In this document: piece after piece, positions 42,277-49,217 of the stretch | How the letters are laid out: each line of letters begins with the position of its first letter | How positions within the stretch are numbered: the first letter of the stretch is position 1 | Origin: an uncultured Pygmaiobacter sp. | Lineage (GTDB): Bacteria > Bacillota > Clostridia > Oscillospirales > Ruminococcaceae | Assembly: GCA_944386485.1 (NCBI GenBank) | Contig: CALXBG010000032.1 | Coordinates: 1-49,217, forward strand | Direction: 5' to 3' | DNA length: 49,217 nt | Translations under genes and position numbers: made by a program | Notes under the pieces: model-generated | What the model saw: the letters and a program-made list of their open reading frames with translations, nothing else | Told to the model about the DNA's origin: nothing | The model's database searches: none

Positions 42277-43074
42277 TTATTTTTTACCGTGTTTAAGCAA
42301 ATCCGCGAGCCTTTGCGCCGCTTTGTTCCGGGCCTGTTCGTCCCACTCTACCGCGCGTTCCTCAACGCTGCCGCCGGATTTCCACGCCCCAAAACCCGTG
42401 GCCGTGTAAACGCTGCGGGAAAGAAGCTCGTCTGCGTACTGCCGCAAAATCCTGCGGGCCTTTCGCATTTCGCGCAGGCCGTTGTAAATCTCCCTTCGGG
42501 CTGTTTCCGCGTCAATTCCGAGGCGCTGCGCCGTCTCCGTCGTGCTCCTGTCGCCGTAGTACCTCAAGCGCAAAGCGGCGGCCTGTCTATCGGAAAGCGG
42601 CTCCATTGCCTTGTCGAGAGCGCCCCGTAACTGACTTACAAACATTCCGTCCAGAACATTGTCAAACTCCAAAGCGGCGCTTGGGTCTGGCACGGTATCG
42701 CCGATCGTTTGCTCGGTTTCGTCGCCGGCAAGCGTCGTTTCAAGCCTTTCGGCAGATACAAGGGGGTCTTTTTTCTTTCTTTGTGTTTTCAGGCCCACAA
42801 GCTCAAAGAAACAATCCTTGACGCAATACATCAGGTAGGTGGAGAACCTCGCTCCCTCCTGCGGATCGAATCCTCTTGCCGCTCGCTCTACCGCAAAAAA
42901 GCCGGTTTGAACCGCGTCCTCTAGTGTCACACCAGCAGCACAGGCCCGATCCTCAAAGCCATAATAAAGCCGCTTCAAGGCCACAAAAAGAAGCCCGGTG
43001 TTTTGTTCCCACAACTGCGCCAAAGCTGCTCTATTGCCCGCCTTGTACGCCGCGCATAATTCTTCGTTTGTCAT
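42277..43074 (-). CDS. sigma-70-like RNA polymerase sigma factor
   Basis: The 265-residue protein has a region 2 part (about 15-95, LEDAVQTGFFAVERAARGFDPQEGARFSTYLMYCVKDCFFE) and a region 4 helix-turn-helix (about 160-205, LSDRQAAALRLRYYGDRSTTETAQRLGIDAETARREIYNGL). A C-terminal extension of about 55 residues follows. Sigma-like proteins at this place in clostridial prophages are thought to drive late genes. It directly precedes the tail gene and may transcribe it. Confidence 0.8.
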   Translation of the reverse strand: MTNEELCAAYKAGNRAALAQLWEQNTGLLFVALKRLYYGFEDRACAAGVTLEDAVQTGFFAVERAARGFDPQEGARFSTYLMYCVKDCFFELVGLKTQRKKKDPLVSAERLETTLAGDETEQTIGDTVPDPSAALEFDNVLDGMFVSQLRGALDKAMEPLSDRQAAALRLRYYGDRSTTETAQRLGIDAETARREIYNGLREMRKARRILRQYADELLSRSVYTATGFGAWKSGGSVEERAVEWDEQARNKAAQRLADLLKHGKK

Positions 43075-43174
43075 TGCCCCGCCCTCCCAAACATGATATA
43101 ATCAGCTTGAGAATTGGCTGCCTGAAAGGGCGGTTTTTTATTTTTATAGGCTTATCTTCGCTCCTCCAAGGCGG

Positions 43175-43789
43175 TCACGAGATCGCTTCCAGCAGCTTGT
43201 CATTCATGCCGTTTGGCTCTCCGAACTTCTCTACTGATGCCTGAGTGATGGGGCTGTTTACGCCAAATTCCCAGTCGTTGCCGCTCATGTTGTGGATGGA
43301 AGCGATGGCACTGTCGGCAAAGCTGTTATACGCCTGGACTTTGGCCTCTGCCGTGGGAACGTCTACCATGGCGAAAGCGTTCCACATGGGCACCTCGTCC
43401 TCTTTCTTTTCGCACTTCGCGTGTTTTTCCGCGTACTGTTTGAGGATAAAGCACATAGTGCCGTTGTTGCGGTTGCGGTCCACGATGGTCTCGAACTGCT
43501 CCGGGGAGAGGTCAAATTTCAGCAGCTTCATGTCCCCGTCGTTGATTTTGCTGCCGTCCAGAGTGCCCCAGCGCTGGGCTGCTTCGATCCCCTTGTCTCT
43601 GGCCTCGTTGATGGCGTCAATGGCCGCCGCCTTGTCAGCCTCCAACTGACGGAATAGTCTACCGATAACCTCGCTGGCCGCGTCCTGCTGGTAAATCTGC
43701 CGCGCTTGCTGGGCTTTTCCCTCGCAGGTCTTTGCTGCATTGTAGTAGCCGACAAGGGCATTTTTCATAGTCTGAAGATAAGTGTTCAT
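43175..43789 (-). CDS. hypothetical element protein
   Basis: The 204-residue soluble protein is mostly helical and opens with MNTYLQTMKNALVGYYNAAKTCEGKAQQARQIYQ behind AAAGGAATT. It contains DMKLLKFDLSPEQFETIVDRNRNNGTM, a segment I associate with uncharacterised phage proteins. No membrane helix or catalytic motif is evident. It lies in the leftward operon, 100 bases before the sigma gene. Confidence 0.6.
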   Translation of the reverse strand: MNTYLQTMKNALVGYYNAAKTCEGKAQQARQIYQQDAASEVIGRLFRQLEADKAAAIDAINEARDKGIEAAQRWGTLDGSKINDGDMKLLKFDLSPEQFETIVDRNRNNGTMCFILKQYAEKHAKCEKKEDEVPMWNAFAMVDVPTAEAKVQAYNSFADSAIASIHNMSGNDWEFGVNSPITQASVEKFGEPNGMNDKLLEAIS

Positions 43790-43833
43790 GTTATCAATTC
43801 CTTTCGTTGTTATGGGTTAATTCTCTTATTCTT

Positions 43834-44052
43834 TCACTTTCCAGATTCGACACTCACCAGCGCCCGCGCTAAACTTGTGCGGGTAATGTACCGGCCGAGA
43901 TTTTCACCAACAAACGGAAACCGCCTTGCAACCGCTTTGCGGCCTATCCCGGTGTATTGTGATACCTCGGTCACGTTCAAACACTCTTTGTCAGGGAAAG
44001 CGGCAACGATGCTTTCCAGCTGATCCCGAAATCCCGGCAATTCTCTCGGCAT
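43834..44052 (-). CDS. small winged-helix/excisionase-like DNA-binding protein
   Basis: The 72-residue protein has the helix-turn-helix LNVTEVSQYTGIGRKAVARRFPFVGENLGRYITRTSLARAL, as in short phage excisionase-like or helix-turn-helix proteins. ATG 44052 has GGAGG nearby and starts one base after the stop of the upstream gene. It may act as a directionality factor for the integrase, although it is not next to it. Confidence 0.65.
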   Translation of the reverse strand: MPRELPGFRDQLESIVAAFPDKECLNVTEVSQYTGIGRKAVARRFPFVGENLGRYITRTSLARALVSVESGK

Positions 44053-44053
44053 C

Positions 44054-44656
44054 CTATCCCCTCCTTTCTCCCGGCAACTGCGGCGCATTGCCCACAGGAA
44101 GCGCGGCTCTGTTTAAGATTGCCGCATCAAGCGGTAATGAATCGGTGTATTCACAGTAAGCCTTATCAAAATCCCGCCGGGTATATTTCAGCGTCATATC
44201 ATCCGCGTTGCCTAAATCGACAAGCCCGCCGAGGCTGCCAACGAATCCACGCGCCATAGGATGCAGCGCATCAAAGCGGCTCTTGTTTCTTTCTCGTGCA
44301 ATCTGGCCCTGCGTCTTTCCGCTTTTTGTCTCCGCCGTGTACCAGTACCGATCGGCGTCTCTTGCCGCTTCTCTGGCTGCTTGGAGCAGTTCAGCCCATT
44401 GTTCCGCGCTGGTGGGCAACTGCCCGCTCTGCATCCGCCGCAACTGTGTGAAAAGGTCTGCCAGCGTAACCGGAAAGCGGCACACAGTAAAAGCCCTTTG
44501 CATGGCCACAAAGCCCGCCTGCGCCGGAATATCTTTCAACGCGTCCGCCCATGTTGCGAGCTGCGTTGCTGCTTGCTCTTCGGTGAATGTCTTTTCCCCG
44601 ACGCGGTACATGGCAAGGTTTTGCATCATAATCGCTTGAACTTCTTTTGCCGTCAC
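44054..44656 (-). CDS. putative helicase loader/inhibitor (G39P-like)
   Basis: The 200-residue protein starts MTAKEVQAIMMQNLAMYR...W(A)DALKDIPAQAGFVAMQRAF...FPVTLADLF. This follows the pattern of small phage proteins that load or block the replicative helicase, such as G39P. The C-terminal part (RGFVGSLGGLVDLGNADDMTLKYTRRDFDKAYCEYT) is typical of the same group. It follows the DUF6291-like gene, as loaders follow replisome organisers in many phages. Translation starts at GTG 44656 behind GGAGGTG. Confidence 0.5.
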   Translation of the reverse strand: MTAKEVQAIMMQNLAMYRVGEKTFTEEQAATQLATWADALKDIPAQAGFVAMQRAFTVCRFPVTLADLFTQLRRMQSGQLPTSAEQWAELLQAAREAARDADRYWYTAETKSGKTQGQIARERNKSRFDALHPMARGFVGSLGGLVDLGNADDMTLKYTRRDFDKAYCEYTDSLPLDAAILNRAALPVGNAPQLPGERRG

Positions 44657-44662
44657 TCTTTC

Positions 44663-45400
44663 TTACACCTCCATGAATGAGAAGTCGCCGCGCTCTACGC
44701 GCTCCGCCGCTTTGTTCAGCACATCCCACGAACTGGAATGTTTTTTCTGCTCCCGATTATGCTGCCCGCTGCGCCTGATCCAACCACGCGCCGCAGCTTT
44801 CCAGTCCTTCATGCTGTTTTTTCCAACCTTCCAGCCGTTTGCCTCGTAATAATCCCGGAACGCCTCGGCCTCTTCCTTGTCGCTGCCGGATTCGCGGAAA
44901 AAGGCTATAACCTCTGTTTCATCAGGCGGAACAAAGCGTGGGCGCGTCGGCTTGTCTGCCGGTGTACCGGACAAAATGCTCGCCTTAAATTCTTCGATTT
45001 TCTTTTTTGTTATCGCGTCAGCGATAACTTTTTCTTTATTCTCTTTTTCTTTTTCCTTTGTCTTTTCCTTATCCTTCTCCTTCTCCTTTGTCTTTTCCTT
45101 CTCCTTTGTCTTTTCCTTGGTAGCGTTCGTATACGATCGTATACCATCGTCTACGGTCGTATATCGTTGTAGAATGTTGTTGCGGTTCTTCTCGCATCTG
45201 TCTGAATACCGCTTTGCGTCCCGGTCAATCTGATCTTGCATTGCGGGAAAGACAAACCGCTCGTTTCCCTTCAGCTCTGGCACAGTCCCGCTTTGGCTGT
45301 AATCAAGCAATGCCCGGAACAGCCGCCCGCACTCTTCGTCTGTCAGCGGCTCCATAGCCTTTAAATAGCTGTGATACGCACAGAAATACTCCCTTGCCAT
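44663..45400 (-). CDS. DUF6291-like replisome-organiser-type protein
   Basis: The 245-residue protein has a DUF6291-like N-terminus (REYFCAYHSYLKAMEPLTDEECGRLFRALLDYSQSG), then a Lys/Glu repeat linker (about 94-125, KEKTKEKEK units). Its C-terminus contains VIAFFRESGSDKEEAEAFRDYYEANGWKVGKNSMKDWKAAARGWIRR, a common phage replication module that ends by contacting the helicase system. The linker DNA consists of 18-bp near repeats and may itself be the origin, as in several phages. Confidence 0.7.
   Translation of the reverse strand: MAREYFCAYHSYLKAMEPLTDEECGRLFRALLDYSQSGTVPELKGNERFVFPAMQDQIDRDAKRYSDRCEKNRNNILQRYTTVDDGIRSYTNATKEKTKEKEKTKEKEKDKEKTKEKEKENKEKVIADAITKKKIEEFKASILSGTPADKPTRPRFVPPDETEVIAFFRESGSDKEEAEAFRDYYEANGWKVGKNSMKDWKAAARGWIRRSGQHNREQKKHSSSWDVLNKAAERVERGDFSFMEV
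45045..45165. repeat. repetitive linker DNA with GTATAC motifs in the DUF6291-like gene
   Basis: Three near copies of an 18-bp unit (CTCCTTTGTCTTTTCCTT) lie beside several TCGTATAC-like motifs (about 45126-45165). The same pairing of TCGTATAC motifs and a purine-rich run recurs at 39950-40090. Confidence 0.6.
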
Positions 45401-45403
45401 TTC

Positions 45404-45622
45404 TCACCGCCTCGCCTCCGGCTGTACATCTTCCATGATCTCCGTCACATCCACGCCGAGGGCGCGGGCGATTTTTTTCGCAGTTTCGCCCATGCAAGAC
45501 TTTCCGCCGCGAATAGCGGTGATAGTGACGCGCGACACGCCGGAAATCTCTGCGAGCTCTTTTGCCCTTATGGCGCGTCGTGCCATTAAGGCAATCAGTT
45601 TTACACGGTCAATTCTCACCAT
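45404..45622 (-). CDS. Cro-like XRE regulator
   Basis: The 72-residue protein is a single XRE helix-turn-helix (RAIRAKELAEISGVSRVTITAIRGGKSCMGETAKKIARALGVDV). ATG 45622 is preferred over TTG 45640, which lies in the ribosome site. It heads the leftward early operon and faces the CI-like gene across shared operators, so it is the likely Cro counterpart. Confidence 0.8.
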   Translation of the reverse strand: MVRIDRVKLIALMARRAIRAKELAEISGVSRVTITAIRGGKSCMGETAKKIARALGVDVTEIMEDVQPEARR

Positions 45623-45641
45623 TTGCACCTCACTTTTCAAT

Positions 45642-45705
45642 CTTTTGGTTTATTTCATTTTACTAAATCTTTTGGTTTACGTCAAGAAAAATCTTTTGGT
45701 TTACA
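45642..45705. promoter_or_regulatory. three 13-bp operators of the CI/Cro-like switch
   Basis: ATCTTTTGGTTTA occurs exactly at 45642-45654, 45669-45681 and 45693-45705 (spacing 27 and 24). Copy 2 fills the spacer of the leftward promoter and copy 3 overlaps the -35 of the rightward one. With the preceding TA, each copy is part of a partial palindrome (TAAATC / GGTTTA). Confidence 0.75.
45659..45687 (-). promoter_or_regulatory. leftward early promoter of the element
   Basis: TTGACG (45682-45687), 17 bases, TAAAAT (45659-45664) on the minus strand. Confidence 0.7.
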
Positions 45706-45730
45706 AGGCAGGCTTGGTCGTGTATAATTT
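45702..45730 (+). promoter_or_regulatory. promoter of the CI-like repressor
   Basis: TTTACA (45702-45707), 17 bases, TATAAT (45725-45730). Confidence 0.7.
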
Positions 45731-45751
45731 TCTTGAAAGGAATGGTGCCCT

Positions 45752-46198
45752 ATGAGCACGGGCGAAAATATACGCGCTGCCCGTATGCGAGCGGGAATGA
45801 CACAAGCCCAGCTCGCGGAAAAACTTGGCGTAACACCTCAAAACGTCAGCCAGTACGAAAGGGACATAAAAAAGCCAAAAGTTGAAACTCTGCAAAAAAT
45901 AGCGGCTGCACTTGGAGCGGCAGTTTCCGATTTAGATCCATCAATTTCTACATTTTCCGTCTTCTTTGAGAAGCTTGGGAAAGAGGAAAACGAGGAAATA
46001 GCCAAAATTTTTTTAGATGATTCTATTGCTCGTGGTATTGCTGCGGCCTATTTGTCGCTCGATCCTGAAACCCGCGCCATAGTTTCTTCTTTGGGCAAGG
46101 AGCCGGTAAAAAGACGGCGCTTCAAAATAAAGCACAAAGGCAGCGAAAGCGGCCACCCCGAAAACCGTACAAAAAACGACACAGAAAAAGAGCCTTAA
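45752..46198 (+). CDS. CI-like XRE repressor
   Basis: The 148-residue protein has an N-terminal XRE domain (IRAARMRAGMTQAQLAEKLGVTPQNVSQYERDIKKPKVETLQKIAAALG) and a short helical C-terminal part without a LexA-type peptidase, so SOS self-cleavage is not expected. It most likely keeps the element silent through the 13-bp operators. The ribosome site is AAAGGAA. The 412 bases that follow (46199-46610) hold no gene I can support. Confidence 0.8.
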   Translation: MSTGENIRAARMRAGMTQAQLAEKLGVTPQNVSQYERDIKKPKVETLQKIAAALGAAVSDLDPSISTFSVFFEKLGKEENEEIAKIFLDDSIARGIAAAYLSLDPETRAIVSSLGKEPVKRRRFKIKHKGSESGHPENRTKNDTEKEP

Positions 46199-46610
46199 AC
46201 CGCCGGAAACTGTCACCAAAAAAGGCCCAGAAACTACGCAAAAAGCCGCACAAAAAAAGGATGAAAACGACAGTCCCGCGTGAAGTCTTGAAAATGGCCG
46301 CATAAAGCGGAAAATCGGGCGCAAAAGTTTGCACAAAAAAAGAGCTGCGCCGCTTTGCTGGAACCCGATAAAACCTGATTTTTCCATATACCAGAAAACC
46401 CGCGTGTTTGCGTGTAGCGGAATTGCCCGCAAAGCGTTTTTCCCCCGCCTGTTCTTCTTTTTGTAAAAAATTTCCGGAAAAACGCCCGAAAAAAGAGTTT
46501 CTGTACACGACAACGCGCGAGGTTTTCCAGCTGCAAATTTCCGCACAAAACGGCAGAAAAAGTTGGATAAAAAAAGCCCCCGATCCGAGAGGGCGGAAAG
46601 GAGGACTGTC

Positions 46611-47633
46611 ATGGCAAAGCGGAAGATGTACCAGAGGCCGGACGGCCTGTTTGAGAAAATTCTGGTCATAGGCGGAAAGCGAGTTGCATTCCGGGCACGG
46701 TCTGAACGGGAAGTAAACCAAAAGATCGCGGCATACCGAGGCAAGGAAGAAACCGGGCCGACCTTTGAAGCGGTGGCAGCTGCTTGGTGGGAAGATAAAG
46801 AGCCGCGGCTCTCCCCGAACACGGCCCCAAACTATAAGCTGGCTATGCGCCGCGCGGTGGATCGCTTCGGTGCCCTGCCGGTCAAAGACCTCTCGCCGGT
46901 GGCTGTAAAAGCCTATCTCGAATATCTGGCACACCGAGGCTATGCCCGCCGAACGGTCAACCAGCACTTTGTGGTGCTGCGGGAAATCTGCGCCTTTGCC
47001 TGCGAAAATTACAACGTCATGCAAAACGCCGCCGCCCTTGTGAAGCTGCCGGACAAGCTGCCGCAGGCAAAGCGGAAAATGCCGACACCGGAACAGGTCG
47101 CAGCCATTAAGGCCATAGCAGACACGCCGGACGGCCTGTTTCTCAACTTCCTCATGTACTCCGGCCTGCGGCTGGGCGAGGCTGTGGCGCTGCGCTGGGG
47201 CGATTTAGACCCCGCCGAGGGAGTGATCCATGTTCATGCCTCTGCCTATTATGCGGGCCGCAATACCCCGCAGATAAAGGCCACAAAGACCGAGGCGGGA
47301 AACAGACAGGTCATTTACCTTGACCGCCTCAAAGCCCTGCTGGAGCCGCACAGAGGCCCCGCAGATGCCTTTGTTTTCGGCGGTGACAAACCCATGAGCA
47401 AGAAGGCCTATTACTGCCTGCTGGATCGCTGCCGCCGGGCCGGGATCGACGTTACACCCCACCAGCTGCGACACGCCTATGCGACGCTGCTGTTTGAGGC
47501 GGGCATCCCGGAAAAGACCGCACAAGGGCTGCTCGGTCACGCGCAAATCAGCACAACGATGGACGTCTATGCCGAGCTGCGGGAGAAGAAGATCGCCGAG
47601 GCTGCGGCGGTGTTGAACAGGGCGGATTTGTGA
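46611..47633 (+). CDS. int: tyrosine recombinase (phage integrase)
   Basis: The 340-residue integrase has an N-terminal arm-binding part, a SAM-like core-binding domain (about 60-140) and the catalytic domain with R (SGLRLGEAVAL), HQLRHAY, LLGH and the nucleophile tyrosine in TTMDVYAEL. It integrates the element into the 3' end of tRNA-Val(GAC). ATG 46611 behind AGGAGG is preferred over an in-frame ATG at 46563. Its stop lies 62 bases from attR. Confidence 0.95.
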   Translation: MAKRKMYQRPDGLFEKILVIGGKRVAFRARSEREVNQKIAAYRGKEETGPTFEAVAAAWWEDKEPRLSPNTAPNYKLAMRRAVDRFGALPVKDLSPVAVKAYLEYLAHRGYARRTVNQHFVVLREICAFACENYNVMQNAAALVKLPDKLPQAKRKMPTPEQVAAIKAIADTPDGLFLNFLMYSGLRLGEAVALRWGDLDPAEGVIHVHASAYYAGRNTPQIKATKTEAGNRQVIYLDRLKALLEPHRGPADAFVFGGDKPMSKKAYYCLLDRCRRAGIDVTPHQLRHAYATLLFEAGIPEKTAQGLLGHAQISTTMDVYAELREKKIAEAAAVLNRADL

Positions 47634-47695
47634 GGCAAAATGCACAGGAAATACACAGAAATCCAGAAAAACGGCTGTATGAAGCCATTTTATAA

Positions 47696-47724
47696 GGATT
47701 CGAGTTCCTTACCGCCCACCAAAA
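47696..47724 (+). repeat. attR: second copy of the 29-bp repeat
   Basis: This is an exact copy of 37589-37617, here a tRNA fragment without the rest of the gene. The gap 47634-47930 holds this site, the original tRNA terminator and the asparaginase terminator only. Confidence 0.95.
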
Positions 47725-47770
47725 AACGCATCAGAATCAGCCACTTGGCGGTCTGATGCGTTTTTTATTT
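47721..47770 (+). terminator. presumed original terminator of tRNA-Val, displaced
   Basis: The stem AAAACGCATCAGA / TCTGATGCGTTTT is followed by a T run, right after attR. Confidence 0.75.
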
Positions 47771-47875
47771 TTGTCCGGAATGCTGGATTATCTAACATCA
47801 ACAGTCAGCCTTCTTCCCGATTCTGCTCAGAAAATACCAGCAACTGAACCAACTCAAAAGCAATCATCGCCGATA

Positions 47876-47920
47876 AAACAAACAGGACCCGTTTTTCAAA
47901 ACGGGCCCTGTTTTTGTTTT
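47876..47920 (-). terminator. terminator of the asparaginase gene
   Basis: The stem ACAGGACCCGTTTT / AAAACGGGCCCTGT lies just after the minus-strand stop, with T-rich flanks on both sides. Confidence 0.75.
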
Positions 47921-47930
47921 CCGATCCCGG

Positions 47931-48935
47931 TCACTCCTCAGCGCCGAGCAGATCAGCCGCCACCGGGGTATAGAATAGCCGGCGCAGCTCTTCCGGCTGT
48001 CGGGTGCGGGCGAGCGCCCACATCAATTTCGCAAATACTGCTTCGGTGGTCATGTCGTAGGCCTCGAGCACGCCGGGAGCGTCCTTGAGGACGTGGCCCA
48101 CCTGATAGACCCCGAGGTCGCTGCCCTCATTCTGCACCTGGGTGGTCATCACCACCACCTTGCCCTCTTGCGCGGCAGCATGTACCGCCTCGAGATAACC
48201 GCCCTCGGTCGGCAATCCGCCGACCCCGAAGCTCTCGATGATGACCGCGTCATTTTCCCGCAGCAGCAGCCGCAGCAGATCGACGCTGCCGCCGGGAACC
48301 AGCTTGAGTAGTGCAACCCGCTGGTTCAGCGCGTCATAAAAGGTCGGCCGCTCATCCCGTTCAGGAATCAAGTAGGGGATCAATTTTCCTTCTCGCACCA
48401 CCCCGAGCACCGGGTAATTGATGCTGGAGAAGGCGGAAAAGCTCTTGGAATAGGTCTTGCGCGCGCGGGTACCAGAGATCACCACACCGCCAAAGACGAT
48501 TTGTACCCCGCCGATGCGTCCATCGCAGGCACAGCCAAAACTGTCCAGCAGATTGCTTTTGGAATCGGTAACCTCCATATGAATCGGCTTCTGGCCACCG
48601 GTAAGCACGATCGGCTTGGGGCTATTCTGGATGAGATAACTTAATGCGGCGGCGGTATAGGCCATTGTATCGGTACCGTGGCAGACAACAAAGCCGTCAT
48701 AGTCGTCATACCGCTCGCGGATTGCCGCCGCGATCTTCAGCCAGTAATCCGGAGTCATATTGGTGCTGTCGATGCTGCACAGCTGCATACAATCCACGGT
48801 GCAGAGTGATTCGAGCGAGGGGACAAACCGCAGCAGATCCTCAGTAGAAAAGCCGGGGGTCAGCCCCGCATCGGTAATTTCAGAGGCGATGGTGCCGCCG
48901 GTGCCAATCATCAGAATCCTCTTGTCCTGTCTCAT
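47931..48935 (-). CDS. ansA: type I L-asparaginase
   Basis: The 334-residue enzyme has the first catalytic threonine in MIGTGGTIAS and the second in CHGTDTMAYTA, and a GGVVISGTRARKTYSKSFSAFSS segment. It hydrolyses L-asparagine to aspartate and ammonia. The absence of a signal peptide and the length suggest the cytoplasmic type I enzyme. AAGGAG lies seven bases before ATG 48935. Confidence 0.92.
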   Translation of the reverse strand: MRQDKRILMIGTGGTIASEITDAGLTPGFSTEDLLRFVPSLESLCTVDCMQLCSIDSTNMTPDYWLKIAAAIRERYDDYDGFVVCHGTDTMAYTAAALSYLIQNSPKPIVLTGGQKPIHMEVTDSKSNLLDSFGCACDGRIGGVQIVFGGVVISGTRARKTYSKSFSAFSSINYPVLGVVREGKLIPYLIPERDERPTFYDALNQRVALLKLVPGGSVDLLRLLLRENDAVIIESFGVGGLPTEGGYLEAVHAAAQEGKVVVMTTQVQNEGSDLGVYQVGHVLKDAPGVLEAYDMTTEAVFAKLMWALARTRQPEELRRLFYTPVAADLLGAEE

Positions 48936-49031
48936 CTGTGCGCTCCTTTTGCCCGCTACGGGCAGCTGTTTTCCGGCTCTATTCTACCACAGACTTTTTA
49001 CTTTTACCAGCGGGGCACCGGGCGTCATGGC

Positions 49032-49060
49032 TTGACATCTTTTTTCCGCTATTGTAAAAT
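49032..49060 (+). promoter_or_regulatory. promoter of typA
   Basis: TTGACA (49032-49037), 17 bases, TAAAAT (49055-49060). Confidence 0.75.
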
Positions 49061-49104
49061 ATTATGTCCGCGTATTGGAATCTGAAGAAAAAGGGACGGA
49101 ATCT

Positions 49105-49217
49105 ATGGAAAGAAAAGATCTGCGTAATATTGCGATCATCGCCCACGTCGACCACGGCAAAACCACCCTCGTGGACGAGATGCTCAAGCAGAGCGGCGTT
49201 TTTCGGGACAATCAGGT
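49105..49217 (+). CDS. typA: TypA/BipA ribosome-associated GTPase, N-terminal fragment
   Basis: The 37 visible residues, starting [21 protein letters not shown], carry the G1 P-loop AHVDHGKTT and then [16 protein letters not shown], matching TypA. The family is a translational GTPase active in ribosome assembly and stress. The gene runs off the window. AAGGGA precedes the start. Confidence 0.9.
   Translation, partial: MERKDLRNIAIIAHVDHGKTTLVDEMLKQSGVFRDNQ

Larger units (their letters stand above)
37589..47724. mobile_element. integrated phage-like / satellite-like element in tRNA-Val(GAC)
   Basis: The element is bounded by the 29-bp direct repeat, with the integrase gene next to the right end. 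It encodes two XRE regulators in divergent orientation, DUF6291-like and helicase-loader-like replication proteins, an excisionase-like protein, a sigma factor, one tail-tip-like protein, small hypotheticals and a toxin-antitoxin pair. No terminase, portal, capsid, holin or lysin gene is present. All recognised genes are full-length in frame. It is either a satellite or a deleted prophage. Confidence 0.9.

Noticed and set aside
40571-43074. A complete prophage late region
   Set aside because: Only one structural gene is present; no terminase, portal, capsid, tape measure, holin or lysin frame was found on either strand.
46122-47024. Minus-strand open frame of 300 codons
   Set aside because: It overlaps the start of the integrase on the other strand and has no ribosome site or family wording.

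Overview
The window looks like a chromosomal segment of a GC-rich, spore-forming member of the Clostridia (Oscillospiraceae/Ruminococcaceae-like). This rests on a spoIIID gene, Firmicutes-type AGGAGG ribosome binding sites, an ECF-type transporter core next to truA, a nupNOPQ-like nucleoside importer, a TrpR-like YerC protein and many intrinsic terminators. No rRNA or CRISPR array is visible.

Layout. 1-1172: 5' part of glycogen phosphorylase (minus). 1301-2611: AbgA-like M20 hydrolase. 2806-3060: spoIIID. 3120-6247 (minus): a Crp/Fnr regulator followed by a YjjI-type glycyl radical enzyme and its YjjW activase. 6378-12901 (minus): a GntR/FCD regulator, then an operon with a YczE-like membrane protein, a BMP lipoprotein, an ABC ATPase and two permeases; a uridine phosphorylase is divergent (13182-13955), giving a nucleoside uptake and breakdown locus. 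14229-15978: a conserved protein, an SDR reductase (YmfI-like) and YerC. 16134-16525: tRNA Gly-Val-Asp-Phe. 16578-19898 (minus): a 1106-residue multi-modular peptidoglycan protein. 20066-21923 (minus): AbgB-like hydrolase and a small EamA transporter. 22108-22920: esterase. 23010-24395 (minus): MATE exporter. 24499-37299 (minus): tRNA-Gly, ClpE-like ATPase, CvpA, DUF5711-like protein, truA, ecfT, ecfA2, ecfA1, an rRNA methyltransferase, glmM and ruvBAC. 47931-48935 (minus): asparaginase. 49105-end: start of typA.

A 10.1-kb element (37589-47724) is integrated in the 3' end of tRNA-Val(GAC), bounded by a 29-bp direct repeat. It carries a tyrosine integrase, a divergent CI/Cro-like switch with three 13-bp operators, replication-type genes, a sigma factor followed directly by one tail-tip-like protein, two small hypothetical genes, and a ribbon-helix-helix/zeta-like toxin pair that shares palindromic operators with those genes. 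No terminase, portal or capsid gene is present. It is therefore either a phage satellite-like element or a neatly deleted prophage. This is the most unusual part of the window.

A second notable signal is a palindrome of the form GGACA-N2-TGTCC. It occurs once upstream of the Crp/Fnr-YjjI-YjjW operon and once at about -41 of the esterase promoter, which suggests a small regulon. All functions are assigned by reading motifs and recalled family resemblance; no database search was run.
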